This document shows, piece after piece, positions 17,569 to 31,873 of a stretch of 46,417 bases of DNA. A model generated the notes under the pieces. The model was given only the letters and a program-made list of their open reading frames with translations. It was not told where the DNA came from and made no database searches. The translations under genes and the position numbers were made by a program. Position 1 is the first letter of the stretch. The number at the start of each line of letters is the position of its first letter. This DNA is from Pseudomonadota bacterium (lineage in GTDB: Bacteria; Pseudomonadota; Alphaproteobacteria; Rhodospirillales; Magnetospirillaceae), in contig JAJYTF010000035.1 of NCBI GenBank assembly GCA_021793155.1, positions 1 through 46,417 on the forward strand, in the 5' to 3' direction.

Positions 17569-19356
17569 ATGTCTGCTTACAAGATCGTCGACCATACCTA
17601 TGACGTGGTCGTCGTCGGCGCCGGCGGTGCCGGCCTGCGCGCGACGTTCGGCATGGTTGCGGCCGGCTTCAAGACGGCATGCGTGACGAAGGTCTTCCCG
17701 ACGCGCAGCCACACTGTGGCGGCGCAGGGCGGGATCGGGGCCAGCCTGGGCAACATGGCCGAGGACAATTGGCGCTGGCATATGTACGACACCGTGAAAG
17801 GGTCGGACTGGCTTGGCGACCAGGACGCCATCGAATATATGTGCCGCGAAGCGGTGCCGGCGGTCTATGAACTGGAGCATGCCGGCCTGCCCTTCTCGCG
17901 CACCGAGGACGGCAAGATCTACCAGCGCCCGTTCGGCGGCCACATGCGCAACTTCGGCGAAGCGCCGGTCCAGCGCGCCTGCGCCGCCGCCGACCGCACC
18001 GGCCATGCCATGCTGCACACGCTGTATCAGCAGTGCCTGAAGCACAACGCCGAATTCTATGTCGAATACTTCGCTATCGACCTGATCATGGATCAGGATG
18101 GCTCCTGCCGGGGCGTCGTGGCGATCAACATGGATGATGGTACTCTCCATCGCTTCCGTGCCCACCAGACGGTGCTGGCCACCGGCGGCTATGGCCGTGC
18201 CTTCTTCTCCTGCACCTCGGCCCACACCTGCACCGGCGACGGCCATGGTCTGGTCGCCCGCGCCGGCCTGCCGCTCCAGGACATGGAATTCATTCAGTTC
18301 CATCCCACCGGCATCTACGGGTCAGGCTGCCTGATCACCGAAGGCGCCCGCGGCGAAGGCGGTTATCTGACCAATTCGGCCGGCGAGCGTTTCATGGAAC
18401 GCTACGCCCCGAACGCCAAGGACCTGGCCTCGCGCGACGTGGTGTCCCGCGCCATGACCGTCGAAATCCGCGAAGGTCGCGGCGTCGGCAAGAACAACGA
18501 TCACATCTACTTGCACCTCGAGCATCTCGGTGCCGAGACGCTTGAATTGCGCCTGCCGGGCATCTCTGAGACGTCGAAGATTTTTGCCGGCGTCGATGTC
18601 ACCCGCGAACCGATCCCGGTGCTGCCGACCGTGCATTACAACATGGGCGGCATCCCCACCAACCTGCACGGTGAAGTCTTGCGCCCGACCAAGGCCAATC
18701 CCGACGCCACGGTCGACGGCCTGATGGCCATCGGTGAATGCGCCTGCGTGTCGGTGCACGGAGCCAACCGCCTGGGGACCAATTCGCTGCTCGACATCGT
18801 GGTGTTCGGTCGTGCCGCCGCACTGCGTGCCGCCGAGGTGATGAAGCCCGGCTCTCCGCACAAGCCCTTGCCAAAGGATGCCGGCGACCTGGCGCTGTCG
18901 CGCCTCGACCGCATCCGTAATGCCAATGGCAGCCTGAAGACCTCGGAAATCCGCTTGGCCATGCAGAAGACCATGCAGCGCGACGCTGCGGTGTTCCGCA
19001 CCCAGGATTCTCTGGCCGAAGGTGTGAAGAAGATCAACGAGATCGCCGGCACCCTGTCCCAGTTGAACATCAGCGACCGGTCGCTGATCTGGAATTCGGA
19101 CATGATCGAGGCCTTCGAGCTTGAAAATCTCATGGCCTGCTCGAAAGCCTCCATCACTTCGGCGGAAGCCCGCAAGGAAAGCCGCGGCGCCCACGCCCGC
19201 GAGGACTACCCCGAGCGCGACGACGTCAACTGGATGAAGCATACCCTGGCCTGGGTCGACCACGCCGGAACGGTGACTTTGGATTACCGCCCGGTGCACA
19301 CCTATACCCTGACCGACGAAGTCGAATACATCGTGCCGAAGCCGCGCGTGTATTGA
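17569..19356 (+). CDS. sdhA: Succinate dehydrogenase flavoprotein subunit
   Basis: The 595-residue subunit oxidises succinate to fumarate. It has the FAD Rossmann motif [13 protein letters not shown] near residue 15, the covalent FAD-His48 in [11 protein letters not shown], and the substrate region [22 protein letters not shown] near 245 with RDVVSRAM near 290. [21 protein letters not shown] near 400 binds FAD. The C-terminal ends with the [13 protein letters not shown]-type tail. The GGAGGT site is 8 bases before the ATG. Confidence 0.98.
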   Translation: MSAYKIVDHTYDVVVVGAGGAGLRATFGMVAAGFKTACVTKVFPTRSHTVAAQGGIGASLGNMAEDNWRWHMYDTVKGSDWLGDQDAIEYMCREAVPAVYELEHAGLPFSRTEDGKIYQRPFGGHMRNFGEAPVQRACAAADRTGHAMLHTLYQQCLKHNAEFYVEYFAIDLIMDQDGSCRGVVAINMDDGTLHRFRAHQTVLATGGYGRAFFSCTSAHTCTGDGHGLVARAGLPLQDMEFIQFHPTGIYGSGCLITEGARGEGGYLTNSAGERFMERYAPNAKDLASRDVVSRAMTVEIREGRGVGKNNDHIYLHLEHLGAETLELRLPGISETSKIFAGVDVTREPIPVLPTVHYNMGGIPTNLHGEVLRPTKANPDATVDGLMAIGECACVSVHGANRLGTNSLLDIVVFGRAAALRAAEVMKPGSPHKPLPKDAGDLALSRLDRIRNANGSLKTSEIRLAMQKTMQRDAAVFRTQDSLAEGVKKINEIAGTLSQLNISDRSLIWNSDMIEAFELENLMACSKASITSAEARKESRGAHAREDYPERDDVNWMKHTLAWVDHAGTVTLDYRPVHTYTLTDEVEYIVPKPRVY

Positions 19357-19378
19357 GGATCTAGCCCGAGGAACGATC

Positions 19379-20161
19379 ATGGTTGAATTTGCGTTGCCCG
19401 CCAATTCGAAGGTCCAGCCGGGAAAAAGCCACAAGGCGCCGGCCGGGGCGAAGAGGGTGAAGACCTTCAAGATCTACCGCTACGATCCGGACAGCGGGGC
19501 CAACCCGCGGCTGGATTCGTTCGAGATCGACCTGGACGATTGTGGGCCGATGGTTCTCGACGCCCTGCTGAAGATCAAGGACGAGATCGACGCCACGCTG
19601 ACGCTGCGCCGCTCCTGCCGTGAAGGCATCTGCGGTTCCTGCGCGATGAACATCGACGGTTCCAACACCTTGGCCTGCCTGAAGCCCATCGAGGACATCA
19701 AGGGCGACGTGAAGGTGTATCCGCTGCCGCATATGTCGGTGGTCAAGGACCTGGTTCCCGACCTGTCGCTGGCCTATGCTCAATTGGCCTCGATCAAGCC
19801 GTGGATCCAGCGCCAGTCGCCTTTGCCGCCGGATCGCGAGACGCTGCAAAGCATCGAGGACCGGGCCAAGCTGGACGGTCTGTGGGAGTGCATCCTGTGC
19901 TTCTGCTGCCAAACCTCCTGTCCCAGCTATTGGTGGAACTCGGACCGCTATCTCGGACCGGCCATCCTGCTGCAGGCGGCCCGGTGGATCCACGACAGCC
20001 GCGACGAAATGACGGGCGAACGCCTGGACGCGCTCGAGGATCCGTTCAAGCTCTACCGCTGCCACACCATCATGAATTGTACCTCGACCTGCCCGAAGGG
20101 TCTCAATCCCGCCAGGGCGATCGGCAGCATCAAGGAAAAGCTGGCTGAACGTACGTTCTGA
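19379..20161 (+). CDS. sdhB: Succinate dehydrogenase iron-sulfur subunit
   Basis: The 260-residue subunit passes electrons from FAD to quinone through three Fe-S clusters. The 2Fe-2S ferredoxin domain has [16 protein letters not shown] near residue 80; the 4Fe-4S and 3Fe-4S ligands are in [16 protein letters not shown] near 175 and [17 protein letters not shown] near 225. It closes the sdhCDAB operon and is followed after 19 bases by a strong terminator. Confidence 0.98.
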   Translation: MVEFALPANSKVQPGKSHKAPAGAKRVKTFKIYRYDPDSGANPRLDSFEIDLDDCGPMVLDALLKIKDEIDATLTLRRSCREGICGSCAMNIDGSNTLACLKPIEDIKGDVKVYPLPHMSVVKDLVPDLSLAYAQLASIKPWIQRQSPLPPDRETLQSIEDRAKLDGLWECILCFCCQTSCPSYWWNSDRYLGPAILLQAARWIHDSRDEMTGERLDALEDPFKLYRCHTIMNCTSTCPKGLNPARAIGSIKEKLAERTF

Positions 20162-20180
20162 CCGCTGTTCAGCACCATCC

Positions 20181-20224
20181 GATGGAAAAAGGCCGCCGGG
20201 GGCAACCGGCGGCCTTTTTCCATC
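20181..20224. terminator. Bidirectional terminator after sdhB
   Basis: GATGGAAAAAGGCCGCCGG (20181-20199) is perfectly complementary to CCGGCGGCCTTTTTCCATC (20206-20224), with a GGGCAA loop. The A-run and T-run make it a terminator in both directions, serving sdhB and the convergent lipoprotein gene, whose stop codon overlaps the right edge. Confidence 0.93.
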
Positions 20225-20576
20225 ACTGCGGCAGCGGCAGGTCGTGACGCATCGGTGCGTTGTGGGGGATGATCGGTGGCGGGTTTTCCCCCGGCCGCGC
20301 CACGCAGTTGAACAGCGCCTGGGTAGGAGCCGTCCAGCTGCATTGATATTCCTGTTGAATCTGCAGCTTGGCCATCCGGTCGTATTGGGCGCACACCTCG
20401 TCGGCGAGCGCCTTGACCTGTTCCGGGGTGGCGTTGTCGTTGCTGTAGCAGACGATCACCTGTCCGCGTTGATGGTAGCGGTAGTCGCTCCAGACATACG
20501 GCTTCTCGGTGGTGGTGCAGCCGGCGGCCAGAAGGGCGGTCGCAAGGGCGGCGAAGGGAAAAAACGGACGGGACAT
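20223..20576 (-). CDS. Small uncharacterised lipoprotein
   Basis: The 117-residue product starts with a lipoprotein signal: MSRPFFPFAALATALLAAGC, with the lipobox LAAGC at residues 16-20 when translation starts at 20576. The mature part has three further cysteines and conserved-looking segments RYHQRGQVIVCYSNDNATPEQVKALADEVC and YDRMAKL, then a proline-rich end. I do not recognise the family. A TTG six codons upstream has a fair GGGAG site and is an alternative start. It sits tail to tail with sdhB. Confidence 0.7.
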   Translation of the reverse strand: MSRPFFPFAALATALLAAGCTTTEKPYVWSDYRYHQRGQVIVCYSNDNATPEQVKALADEVCAQYDRMAKLQIQQEYQCSWTAPTQALFNCVARPGENPPPIIPHNAPMRHDLPLPQ

Positions 20577-20670
20577 CTGGTGACACCAAGGCAACGGACC
20601 ACTCCCTCTTTAGCCGAGGTGCGGCCCGTTGTCACTGCTCTCTCCAATGGCTATCCTTGGAGGCGTGCGG

Positions 20671-21624
20671 ATGGACGAAAAGGGGGAGCCCATGTCTGAC
20701 AAGCCGAAATACCGCCTGGTTACCCGCAGCGATTTCGACGGTCTCGTCTGTGCGGTGCTGCTCAAGCATCTCGACCTGATCGACGACATCAAGTTCGTCC
20801 ATCCGAAGGACATGCAGGACGGCACCATCGCTATCAGCGATCACGATATCACTACCAATCTTCCTTATGCGCCTGCGGTGCATCTCGCCTTCGACCACCA
20901 TCTGTCCGAAACCTTGCGGGTCGGCAAGCGCGACAACCACATCATCGACCCCGAGGCCCCCTCGGCCGCCCGCGTGGTGTACGATTACTACGGCGGAACG
21001 ACCATATTCCCCAATTCGTTCGCCACCATGATGGCTGCCGTGGACCAGGCCGATGCGGCGCGGTTCGGCCGGGCCGAGATCCTCCACCCGATCGGCTGGC
21101 CGCTCCTGAACTTCATCATGGACGCGCGGACCGGATTGGGCCGCTTCCGCGAGTTCCGTGTGTCGAACTACCAGTTGATGATGAATCTGATAGACTACTG
21201 TCGGGATCACAGTATCGAGCAGATACTCGATCTGCCCGACGTCAAAGAGCGGGTGGACCTGTATTTCGAACACGAGGAAAAATTCAAAGAGCAGCTGCGC
21301 CGCTGCTCGACGGTGCATGGCAATGTTGTGGTCCTTGATCTCAGGAAAGAAGATCCCATCTATGTCGGCAACCGGTTCATGATTTATGCCCTCTATCCGG
21401 AATGCAACCTGTCGATTCATGTGCTGTGGGGCCTGAAGCAGCAGAACACGGTGTTCGCCGTCGGCAAATCGATCATCGACCGCAGTTCGAAGACCAATAT
21501 CGGGTCGCTGATGCTGGACTACGGCGGCGGTGGACACGAAAACGCCGGCACCTGCCAGGTGCCCAACGACCAGGCCGAAGAGACCCTGCGGGCCCTGATC
21601 AAGCAGATCAACGCGGACGGGTGA
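20671..21624 (+). CDS. DHH-family phosphoesterase
   Basis: The 317-residue protein carries the DHH metal-binding motifs: TRSDFDGLVCA near residue 20, ISDHDITTN near 53 and FDHHLSE near 73, and a C-terminal DHHA1-like motif LDYGGGGHENAGTC near 290. Family members include exopolyphosphatases, nanoRNases and cyclic-dinucleotide phosphodiesterases; the substrate here is unknown. The ATG at 20671 has GGAGG 7 bases upstream; the ATG at 20692 has GGGGGAG only 3 bases away and is a second choice. It precedes zapE by 65 bases. Confidence 0.85.
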   Translation: MDEKGEPMSDKPKYRLVTRSDFDGLVCAVLLKHLDLIDDIKFVHPKDMQDGTIAISDHDITTNLPYAPAVHLAFDHHLSETLRVGKRDNHIIDPEAPSAARVVYDYYGGTTIFPNSFATMMAAVDQADAARFGRAEILHPIGWPLLNFIMDARTGLGRFREFRVSNYQLMMNLIDYCRDHSIEQILDLPDVKERVDLYFEHEEKFKEQLRRCSTVHGNVVVLDLRKEDPIYVGNRFMIYALYPECNLSIHVLWGLKQQNTVFAVGKSIIDRSSKTNIGSLMLDYGGGGHENAGTCQVPNDQAEETLRALIKQINADG

Positions 21625-21689
21625 TCTCTTGCGATTCTGGTCCTAAGGATGCTTGCGCGCTGCGGCAGACTGGGTAAACTCCCGCGCCC

Positions 21690-22850
21690 ATGAACGGACC
21701 CCTTGCCAAATATCGTGACCTGCTGGCCAAGGGCGCATTGCGCCCTGATCCCGCCCAGGCCATCGCCATCGAAAAGCTCGAAAGCCTGAACAACGCTTTG
21801 GCCAATTACCGGCCGGTGCAGGGTGAACAGGGTTGGCTGGCGCGTTTCGGCTTCGGCCACCGCTCGCCCAGGCGGCTCCATTGGTCGCCCGGCGACTGCG
21901 AATCCACCGAGTTCAAGCAGGGCCTTTACATCTATGGCGAGGTCGGGCGGGGCAAGTCCATGCTGATGGACCTGTTCTTTTCCTCGGCCCCGGTGGAAGC
22001 CAAGCAGCGGATCCATTTCCACGAGTTCATGCGCGACGTGCATGCGGGCGTCCATCACTGGCGGCGGGACAAGAGCCGCAAGGAAAGCGACCCAATACCC
22101 GATCTTGCCCGCGGCATCGCTCGCCGGTCCTGGCTGTTGTGCTTCGACGAATTGCAGGTGACTGACATCGGCGACGCGATGATCCTCGGCCGGCTTTTCC
22201 AGGAACTGTTCGCGCTGGGGGTGGTGGTGGTCACCACCTCGAACCGGCCGCCCGACGACCTTTACAAGGATGGTCTGCAGCGCGACCGGTTTACACCGTT
22301 CATCGCGCTGATCAAGCAGCGCCTCGACCTGCTCGAGCTCGACAGCGGGCGCGACTACCGGCTCGGCCGCAAAAAGGGCATGCAAGTCTACTATCTGCCC
22401 TCGGAAAGCGCCAACGACAACGGCGGTCCTTTGGCCCAGTGCTTCCACCGTCTGACCGGCGGTCTGCCGCCTGCGGCCGAACAGATCCACGTGCTCGGCC
22501 GGTCATGGACGGTTCCCCGGTCGGCCGACGGCGTCGCCTGGTTCGGGTTCGACGATTTGTGCTGCAGCGCCCTTGGGCCGACGGATTACCTGGAGCTGGC
22601 GACGCTTTACCATACTGTCATCGTCTCGGGCGTCCCCGCGCTGTCACCGGCCAACCGGGATGCGGCGAAGCGCTTCGTGACGCTGATCGACGCTCTTTAC
22701 GAGCATAAGGTGACGTTCATCTGCTCGGCTGACGTGCCGCCACAAATGCTGTACGCCAGCGGCGACGGATCGTTCGAGTTTCATCGCACGGTCAGCCGAC
22801 TGATGGAAATGCAATCCGAGGAATACCTTCTCCAGTCCCATCTGACCTGA
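21690..22850 (+). CDS. zapE: Cell division protein ZapE / AFG1-like ATPase
   Basis: The 386-residue P-loop ATPase has GLYIYGEVGRGKSMLMDLFF (Walker A) near residue 78, LLCFDELQVTDIGDAMIL (Walker B) near 150 and TTSNRPPDDLYKDGLQRDRF near 180. These are ZapE/AFG1 hallmarks. ZapE acts at the Z-ring in constricting cells; mitochondrial homologues act in protein quality control. The placement just upstream of mdh-suc genes is common in alphaproteobacteria. The 180-base gap that follows holds the likely mdh promoter region. Confidence 0.95.
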   Translation: MNGPLAKYRDLLAKGALRPDPAQAIAIEKLESLNNALANYRPVQGEQGWLARFGFGHRSPRRLHWSPGDCESTEFKQGLYIYGEVGRGKSMLMDLFFSSAPVEAKQRIHFHEFMRDVHAGVHHWRRDKSRKESDPIPDLARGIARRSWLLCFDELQVTDIGDAMILGRLFQELFALGVVVVTTSNRPPDDLYKDGLQRDRFTPFIALIKQRLDLLELDSGRDYRLGRKKGMQVYYLPSESANDNGGPLAQCFHRLTGGLPPAAEQIHVLGRSWTVPRSADGVAWFGFDDLCCSALGPTDYLELATLYHTVIVSGVPALSPANRDAAKRFVTLIDALYEHKVTFICSADVPPQMLYASGDGSFEFHRTVSRLMEMQSEEYLLQSHLT

Positions 22851-23987
<1,137 letters not shown>

Positions 23988-24015
23988 TATTTCGGCTTAA
24001 AGGGATGAGGCGTCC

Positions 24016-26087
<2,072 letters not shown>

Positions 26088-26163
26088 TTGACGCGAAACA
26101 TCCGCCTTCGGGCGTAACAGAAAGACCGTTGAGCGAACGGCAAGTTCAGGAGGGGGCGCGGCG

Positions 26164-29133
26164 ATGAGCCGCGCCCACTGTGTCAATATGCAACAAAACC
26201 AGGCGTCATTTCTGAGTGGTGCCAATGCCACCTATGTCTCGGAACTCTATGCCCGTTTTGTCGAAGATCCTTCTGCCGTAGACCCCAGCTGGGCCCAGTT
26301 CTTCCACGAACTGAACGACGACGGCCGAGCCATCCTTGCGGAACTCAAGGGTGCACCCTGGGGCCGGAATGGTAATAAAGTCATTGGCGCCGTCATTGAG
26401 GAGCCGGCGGCCGCCAAGAAAGCGGACGGCAAGGGAAAGGCTGCTGCGGCAGCCCCGTCCGTGGACGAAATCCGCAAGTCGACTCTTGATTCCATCCGGG
26501 CGCTGATGCTGATCCGCGCCTATCGCGTGCGCGGCCACCTTCAAGCCGATCTTGATCCCCTGCGGCTGCACAAGCCCGAATCTCATCCCGAGCTGGACTA
26601 TCACAGCTACGGCTTTACCGATGCCGATCTCGACCGCGAGATCTTCGTCGACAACGTCCTTGGGCTGGAAACGGCGACCTTGCGGAACATCATCAAGATC
26701 CTCAAGGAAACCTATTGCGGCACCATCGGCGTCGAATTCATGCACATCCAGGATCCCGACCAGAAGGCGTGGATCCAGAAGCGCATCGAATCCATCCGTA
26801 ACCACACCGAATTTACCGAGCGGGGCAAGAAAGCCATCCTCGAACGCCTGAGCGAGGCCGAGGGGCTGGAGCGCTTCCTGCAGATGAAATACACCGGCAC
26901 CAAGCGTTTCGGCCTTGAAGGCGGCGAATCGCTGATCCCGGCGCTGGAGCAGATCCTGAAGCGCGGCGGCCAGCTGGGCTTGCGCGAAGTGGTCATCGGC
27001 ATGGCCCATCGCGGGCGCCTCAACGTGCTGACCAACTTCATGAAGAAGTCCTTCACCGCCCTGTTCTCGGAATTCCAGGGAAATCCCGCCAAGCCTGAGG
27101 ACGTGCAGGGGTCGGGCGACGTCAAATACCACCTCGGCACCTCTGCCGATCGCGACTTCGACGGTCAGCCCGTACATCTGTCGCTGACCGCCAACCCGTC
27201 TCATCTCGAGGTGGTCGACCCGGTGGTGCTGGGCAAGGTCAGAGCCAAGCAGACACAGCGCGGCGACATCGAGCGGGGCGAGGTGATGGGTCTGCTGATC
27301 CATGGCGACGCCGCCTTCGCCGGCCAGGGCGTGGTGCATGAATGCTTCGCCATGAGCCAGATCAAGGGTTACACCACCGGTGGCACCCTGCATGTGGTGA
27401 TCAACAATCAGATCGGTTTCACCACCGCACCCCAGTATTCGCGGTCGGGTCCTTATTGCACCGATGTGGCGAAGATGGTCCAGGCTCCGATCTTCCACGT
27501 CAACGGCGACGATGCCGAAGCGGTGGTCCATGCCGCCCGGATCGCCACGGAATTCCGCCAGGAATTCAAGACCGACGTGGTGGTCGACATGGTGTGTTAT
27601 CGCCGCCACGGCCACAACGAGAGCGACGAACCGGCTTTTACCCAGCCGCTGATGTACCGCAAGATCGCCTCGCACCCGACCACCCGGCAGACTTACGCAG
27701 CCAAGCTGATCGACGAGAAGGTGGTGACCGAAGACGAGGCCGGGCAGATGGTCTCGGACTTCCAGCACCACTTGGAGGATGCGTTCGCCGCCGCCAGTTC
27801 CTACAAGGTCAACAAGGCTGACTGGCTGGAAGGAAAATGGGCCGGCATTCGCGTGCTGACCGAGGAAGAGGAGATGTGCGACGAAAACACCGACGTCTCG
27901 CTGGAACTCCTCGCCGAGGTCGGCAGCGCGATTTCGACGGTGCCGGCAGGCATCAATGTCAACCGGAAGATCGTCCGTCAGCTCGAAGCCAAGCAGCAGA
28001 TGATGACGACGGGGCAGGGCATCGACTGGGCGACCGCCGAAGCGTTGGCTTTCGGCACCATTCTGGCCGAGGGGACGCCGGTTCGCTTGTCGGGCCAGGA
28101 CAGCGGCCGCGGCACATTCTCGCAACGCCATTCGGTCCTGGTCGACCAGGAAACCGAAGAGCGCTACGTGCCGCTCAACCATGTCCGGGCTGGCCAGGCT
28201 CATTACGAGGTCATCGACTCGCTGCTGTCGGAAGAAGGGGTGCTCGGCTTCGAATACGGCTATTCCCTGTCCGAACCTTCGGGACTGATCCTGTGGGAGG
28301 GCCAGTTCGGCGACTTTGCCAACGGCGCCCAGGTAATCATCGATCAGTTCATCTCTTCGGGCGAAGCCAAATGGCTGCGCATGTCGGGGCTGGTGATGCT
28401 GCTGCCGCACGGCTACGAGGGGCAAGGGCCGGAACATAGTTCGGCGCGCTGGGAGCGCTACCTGCAACTTTGCGCCGAGGACAATTGGCAGGTGTGCAAC
28501 GTCACCACACCAGCCAACTACTTCCATGCGCTGCGCCGCCAGGTCCGGCGGAACTACAGGAAGCCATTGGTGCTGATGACGCCCAAGTCGCTGCTCCGCC
28601 ACAAGCTGGCGGTCAGCAAGCTGGAGAAGATGGGGCCTGGTTCGCGCTTTCACCGCATTTTTCCCGAAACCGAGACCTTGGTTGCGGACGAGGAGATCCG
28701 GCGGGTCGTTCTGTGCTCGGGCAAGGTCTATTACGATCTTTTCGAGGAGCGGGCGAAACGGGGGCTCAACGATGTCGCCATCCTGCGTGTCGAGCAGCTC
28801 TATCCCTGGCCGAAGAATTCCATCAGGAAGCAACTCGGCCGCTACATCCACGCGGAAGTGGTGTGGTGCCAGGAGGAGCCCGCCAATATGGGGCCGTGGA
28901 CATTCGTCGACCGGCGCCTCGAGTTCGTCCTCGAGGAACTGAGCCACATCACGCCCAAGGCCTATTACGTCGGCCGCAAGGCCGCCGCCTCGCCGGCCAC
29001 CGGCCTGCACAAGAACCATGTGCAGGAACAGACCCAGCTGGTGGAGCAGGCATTGATCGGCCCGCTGTCGGCGTTGCCTCAGCCGTTCCGGCGCATCACC
29101 AAGCTTTCCATCATCCAAAGCCCAAAGAACTAG
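26164..29133 (+). CDS. sucA: 2-oxoglutarate dehydrogenase E1 component
   Basis: The 989-residue thiamine-diphosphate enzyme decarboxylates 2-oxoglutarate and passes the succinyl group to SucB lipoyl. It has the N-terminal [29 protein letters not shown] segment that binds E2, [11 protein letters not shown] near residue 280, [14 protein letters not shown] near 380 and NNQIGF near 415 for ThDP/Mg, and the C-terminal [13 protein letters not shown] and [20 protein letters not shown] regions. The ATG at 26164 has an AGGAGGGGG site; a second ATG eight codons in is possible. Size is usual. Confidence 0.98.
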   Translation: MSRAHCVNMQQNQASFLSGANATYVSELYARFVEDPSAVDPSWAQFFHELNDDGRAILAELKGAPWGRNGNKVIGAVIEEPAAAKKADGKGKAAAAAPSVDEIRKSTLDSIRALMLIRAYRVRGHLQADLDPLRLHKPESHPELDYHSYGFTDADLDREIFVDNVLGLETATLRNIIKILKETYCGTIGVEFMHIQDPDQKAWIQKRIESIRNHTEFTERGKKAILERLSEAEGLERFLQMKYTGTKRFGLEGGESLIPALEQILKRGGQLGLREVVIGMAHRGRLNVLTNFMKKSFTALFSEFQGNPAKPEDVQGSGDVKYHLGTSADRDFDGQPVHLSLTANPSHLEVVDPVVLGKVRAKQTQRGDIERGEVMGLLIHGDAAFAGQGVVHECFAMSQIKGYTTGGTLHVVINNQIGFTTAPQYSRSGPYCTDVAKMVQAPIFHVNGDDAEAVVHAARIATEFRQEFKTDVVVDMVCYRRHGHNESDEPAFTQPLMYRKIASHPTTRQTYAAKLIDEKVVTEDEAGQMVSDFQHHLEDAFAAASSYKVNKADWLEGKWAGIRVLTEEEEMCDENTDVSLELLAEVGSAISTVPAGINVNRKIVRQLEAKQQMMTTGQGIDWATAEALAFGTILAEGTPVRLSGQDSGRGTFSQRHSVLVDQETEERYVPLNHVRAGQAHYEVIDSLLSEEGVLGFEYGYSLSEPSGLILWEGQFGDFANGAQVIIDQFISSGEAKWLRMSGLVMLLPHGYEGQGPEHSSARWERYLQLCAEDNWQVCNVTTPANYFHALRRQVRRNYRKPLVLMTPKSLLRHKLAVSKLEKMGPGSRFHRIFPETETLVADEEIRRVVLCSGKVYYDLFEERAKRGLNDVAILRVEQLYPWPKNSIRKQLGRYIHAEVVWCQEEPANMGPWTFVDRRLEFVLEELSHITPKAYYVGRKAAASPATGLHKNHVQEQTQLVEQALIGPLSALPQPFRRITKLSIIQSPKN

Positions 29134-29149
29134 AAGGCGAGGGAGTCTG

Positions 29150-30349
29150 ATGACCACCCAAATCGTTGTGCCCGCGCTGGGCGAATCCGTTTCCGAAGCC
29201 ACTGTTGCCAAGTGGTTCAAGCAGGTGGGCGAGGCCGTTGCCGCCGACGAGCCGATCGTTGAACTGGAAACCGACAAGGTCACCGTCGAGGTTCCTGCGC
29301 CCGCCGCAGGAACCTTGTCGGAAATTGCTGTCGAGGTTGGAGCCACCGTCGCCGTCGGGGCCGTACTCGGGAGCATCGGTGCCGGTGGCGCGGCCGCCAA
29401 GCCAAAACCGGCTGCTGCCGCACCAGCCAAGGCGCCCGAGCCTGCGCTGGCGGGCGCTGCCGCCCAGGCCCACCCGCCGGCTCCCTCGGCCCGCAAGCTG
29501 ATGGAGGAAAATAGGCTGGATGCCGGCTCTGTCGCCGGCACCGGCAAGGATGGGCGTATCACCAAGGGCGACGTGCTGGCGGTTCTGGAAAAGCCTGCGC
29601 CCGCCCCTGCGCCCGCCGCCGCGCCGACCGCGCCGCGCCCGATCGACGTCCGCGAAGAGCGGGTGAAAATGACCCGCCTCAGGAAGCGCATTGCCGAGCG
29701 CCTGAAGGAGGCGCAGAACAACGCCGCCATGCTGACCACCTTCAACGAGGTGGACATGACGGTGCTGAACAGCCTGCGCAATCAATACAAGGACGCTTTC
29801 GAGAAAAAGCACGGGGCGAAGCTGGGCTTCATGTCGTTCTTCGTCAAAGCCTGCGTCACTGCTCTCAAGGAATGGCCGGCGGTCAATGCCGAGATCGACG
29901 GCGACGAACTCGTCTACAAGAACTACTACGACATCGGTGTCGCCGTCGGCACGCCCAACGGTCTGGTAGTGCCGGTGGTGCGGGATTCCGACCGCTTGAG
30001 CTTCGCCGAGGTCGAGAAGGCCATTGCCAATTACGGCCGCAAGGCCCGCGACGGCAAGCTGACCATCGAAGAGATGACCGGGGGCACCTTCACCATCTCC
30101 AACGGTGGCGTCTACGGCTCGCTGATGAGCACGCCGATCCTCAATCCGCCGCAGTCGGGCATCCTCGGCATGCACAAGACGCAGATGCGCCCGATGGTCA
30201 TGCCGGACGGCAGGATCGAGGCGCGGCCCATGATGTACCTGGCGCTGTCATATGATCACCGCATCATCGACGGCCGCGAAGCGGTGTCGTTCCTGGTGCG
30301 CGTCAAGGAATGCATCGAGGATCCGCAGCGTATTCTGCTCGATATGTAA
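29150..30349 (+). CDS. sucB: Dihydrolipoyl succinyltransferase (E2 of 2-oxoglutarate dehydrogenase)
   Basis: The 399-residue E2 has one lipoyl domain with Lys43 in [11 protein letters not shown], an Ala/Pro linker, a peripheral-subunit-binding domain ([25 protein letters not shown], about 112-136), a second Ala/Pro linker, and the catalytic domain with [14 protein letters not shown] near residue 370, which has the catalytic His and Asp. It forms the 24-mer core to which SucA and Lpd bind. It lies 16 bases after sucA; a repeat separates it from lpdA. Confidence 0.98.
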   Translation: MTTQIVVPALGESVSEATVAKWFKQVGEAVAADEPIVELETDKVTVEVPAPAAGTLSEIAVEVGATVAVGAVLGSIGAGGAAAKPKPAAAAPAKAPEPALAGAAAQAHPPAPSARKLMEENRLDAGSVAGTGKDGRITKGDVLAVLEKPAPAPAPAAAPTAPRPIDVREERVKMTRLRKRIAERLKEAQNNAAMLTTFNEVDMTVLNSLRNQYKDAFEKKHGAKLGFMSFFVKACVTALKEWPAVNAEIDGDELVYKNYYDIGVAVGTPNGLVVPVVRDSDRLSFAEVEKAIANYGRKARDGKLTIEEMTGGTFTISNGGVYGSLMSTPILNPPQSGILGMHKTQMRPMVMPDGRIEARPMMYLALSYDHRIIDGREAVSFLVRVKECIEDPQRILLDM

Positions 30350-30356
30350 GTTGGCG

Positions 30357-30442
30357 AATTTTCACCGCGGAGACACGGAGACACGGAGGAGGATCCACCC
30401 CTTCCCTTTCCCGTGGCCACGGCGTCTCTGTGGTGAATTATT
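30357..30442. repeat. Dispersed CTCTGTGTCTCTGTGG repeat, copy 2, as a long inverted repeat
   Basis: The left arm (30357-30379, AATTTTCACCGCGGAGACACGG) is imperfectly complementary to the right arm (30420-30442, with GCGTCTCTGTGGTGAATTATT). Inside the left arm, GGAGACAC is repeated in tandem. The element fills the gap between sucB and lpdA and ends 6 bases before the lpdA ribosome-binding region. It resembles the copy at 15543-15580 and a type of short palindromic repeat that is common between genes in many bacteria. Confidence 0.65.
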
Positions 30443-30457
30443 TATTGAGGATTTGCC

Positions 30458-31864
30458 ATGAGCGATAATTCTTTCGACGTCGTCGTCATCGGCGGCGGGC
30501 CCGGCGGTTACGTGGCGGCGATTCGTGCCGCGCAGCTCGGCCTGAAGACGGCTTGCGTGGAAAAGCGCGGTTCCCTGGGCGGCACCTGCCTGAACGTCGG
30601 CTGCATTCCCTCCAAGGCCCTGCTGCAGTCCTCGCACCATTACGAGGCGGCGCAGCATCATTTCGCCGAGCATGGCATCAAGGTTGGCAAGGTCGAGTTG
30701 GACCTGGCAGCCATGATGGCCCGCAAGCAGAAGGTGGTGAACGACAACACCAAGGGCATCGAGTTCCTGTTCAAGAAGCACAAGGTGGCCTATCTGATCG
30801 GCGACGGGCGTATCACCGGACCCGGCCGGATCATGGTGAAGGGAGCCGAGGGCGAGCAGACCATTGCCGCCAAGAGCATCGTTATTGCCACCGGCTCCGA
30901 CGTCACGCCGTTGCCTGGCGTCGAGATCGACGAGAGGCAGATCATCTCATCCACCGGCGCGCTGGAACTGTCCGCAGTGCCGAAGCATCTGGTGGTCATC
31001 GGCGCGGGAGTCATCGGGTTGGAACTGGGCTCGGTGTGGCGCCGCCTGGGGGCCGAAGTCACCGTGGTCGAATATTTGGACCGCACCTTGCCGTTCCACG
31101 ACGGCGAGATTTCCAAGCAGATGCAGCGCATCCTCGAGCGCCAGGGACTCAAGTTCAAACTGGGCACCAAGGTGACCGGCGCCAAGACCGGAAAGGGAAC
31201 CGTCACTCTGTCCCTGGAACCGGCCAAGGGCGGCGAGAAGGAGGAACTGAAGGTCGACGCCGTGCTGGTGGCCATCGGCCGGCGGCCCTATACCAACGGT
31301 CTGGGGGCCAAGGAAGCCGGTGTGGAGATGGATAACCGCGGCTTCATCAAGGTGGACAGCCATTTCCGTACCAGTGTGCCGGGCATCTATGCCATCGGCG
31401 ACGTGATTGGCGGCGCCATGCTGGCGCACAAGGCCGAGGACGAAGGCGTGGCCCTGGCCGAGCAGTTGGCGGGGCAGGCCGGCCATGTGAATTACGAAGC
31501 CATCCCCGGCGTCGTCTACACCTGGCCCGAGGTGGCCAACGTGGGGAGGACCGAGGAGCAGCTGAAGGCGGACGGCGTCGCCTATAAGGTCGGCAAGTTC
31601 CCGTTCACTGCCAACGGTCGGGCGCGCGCCAACGGCGACACCGACGGCTTCGTCAAGATCCTGGCCGACGCCAAGACCGACCGGGTTTTGGGCTGCCACA
31701 TCATCGGCCCCGAGGCCGGCGATCTGATCGCTGAAGTGGTGCTCGGCATGGAGTTTGGCGCTGCGGCCGAAGACATCGCACGCACCTGCCACGCCCATCC
31801 GGCCTTGGGCGAAGCGGTCAAGGAAGCCGCATTGGCGGTGGACGGTCGTCCGATCCACATCTGA
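30458..31864 (+). CDS. lpdA: Dihydrolipoyl dehydrogenase
   Basis: The 468-residue flavoprotein reoxidises the lipoyl groups of 2-oxoacid dehydrogenases, passing electrons to NAD. FAD binding is shown by [17 protein letters not shown] near the start; the redox pair is Cys44/Cys49 in [16 protein letters not shown] binding is at [21 protein letters not shown] near residue 180; the C-terminal interface has the catalytic His in [10 protein letters not shown] near 448. It closes the mdh-sucCDAB-lpd cluster and likely serves SucAB. Confidence 0.97.
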   Translation: MSDNSFDVVVIGGGPGGYVAAIRAAQLGLKTACVEKRGSLGGTCLNVGCIPSKALLQSSHHYEAAQHHFAEHGIKVGKVELDLAAMMARKQKVVNDNTKGIEFLFKKHKVAYLIGDGRITGPGRIMVKGAEGEQTIAAKSIVIATGSDVTPLPGVEIDERQIISSTGALELSAVPKHLVVIGAGVIGLELGSVWRRLGAEVTVVEYLDRTLPFHDGEISKQMQRILERQGLKFKLGTKVTGAKTGKGTVTLSLEPAKGGEKEELKVDAVLVAIGRRPYTNGLGAKEAGVEMDNRGFIKVDSHFRTSVPGIYAIGDVIGGAMLAHKAEDEGVALAEQLAGQAGHVNYEAIPGVVYTWPEVANVGRTEEQLKADGVAYKVGKFPFTANGRARANGDTDGFVKILADAKTDRVLGCHIIGPEAGDLIAEVVLGMEFGAAAEDIARTCHAHPALGEAVKEAALAVDGRPIHI

Positions 31865-31873
31865 TCGGTCGTC

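Noticed and set aside
26206-29781. Very long open frame on the minus strand opposite sucA and sucB
   Set aside because: It mirrors high-GC coding on the other strand, has no family similarity or ribosome-binding site, and the plus-strand genes are certain.
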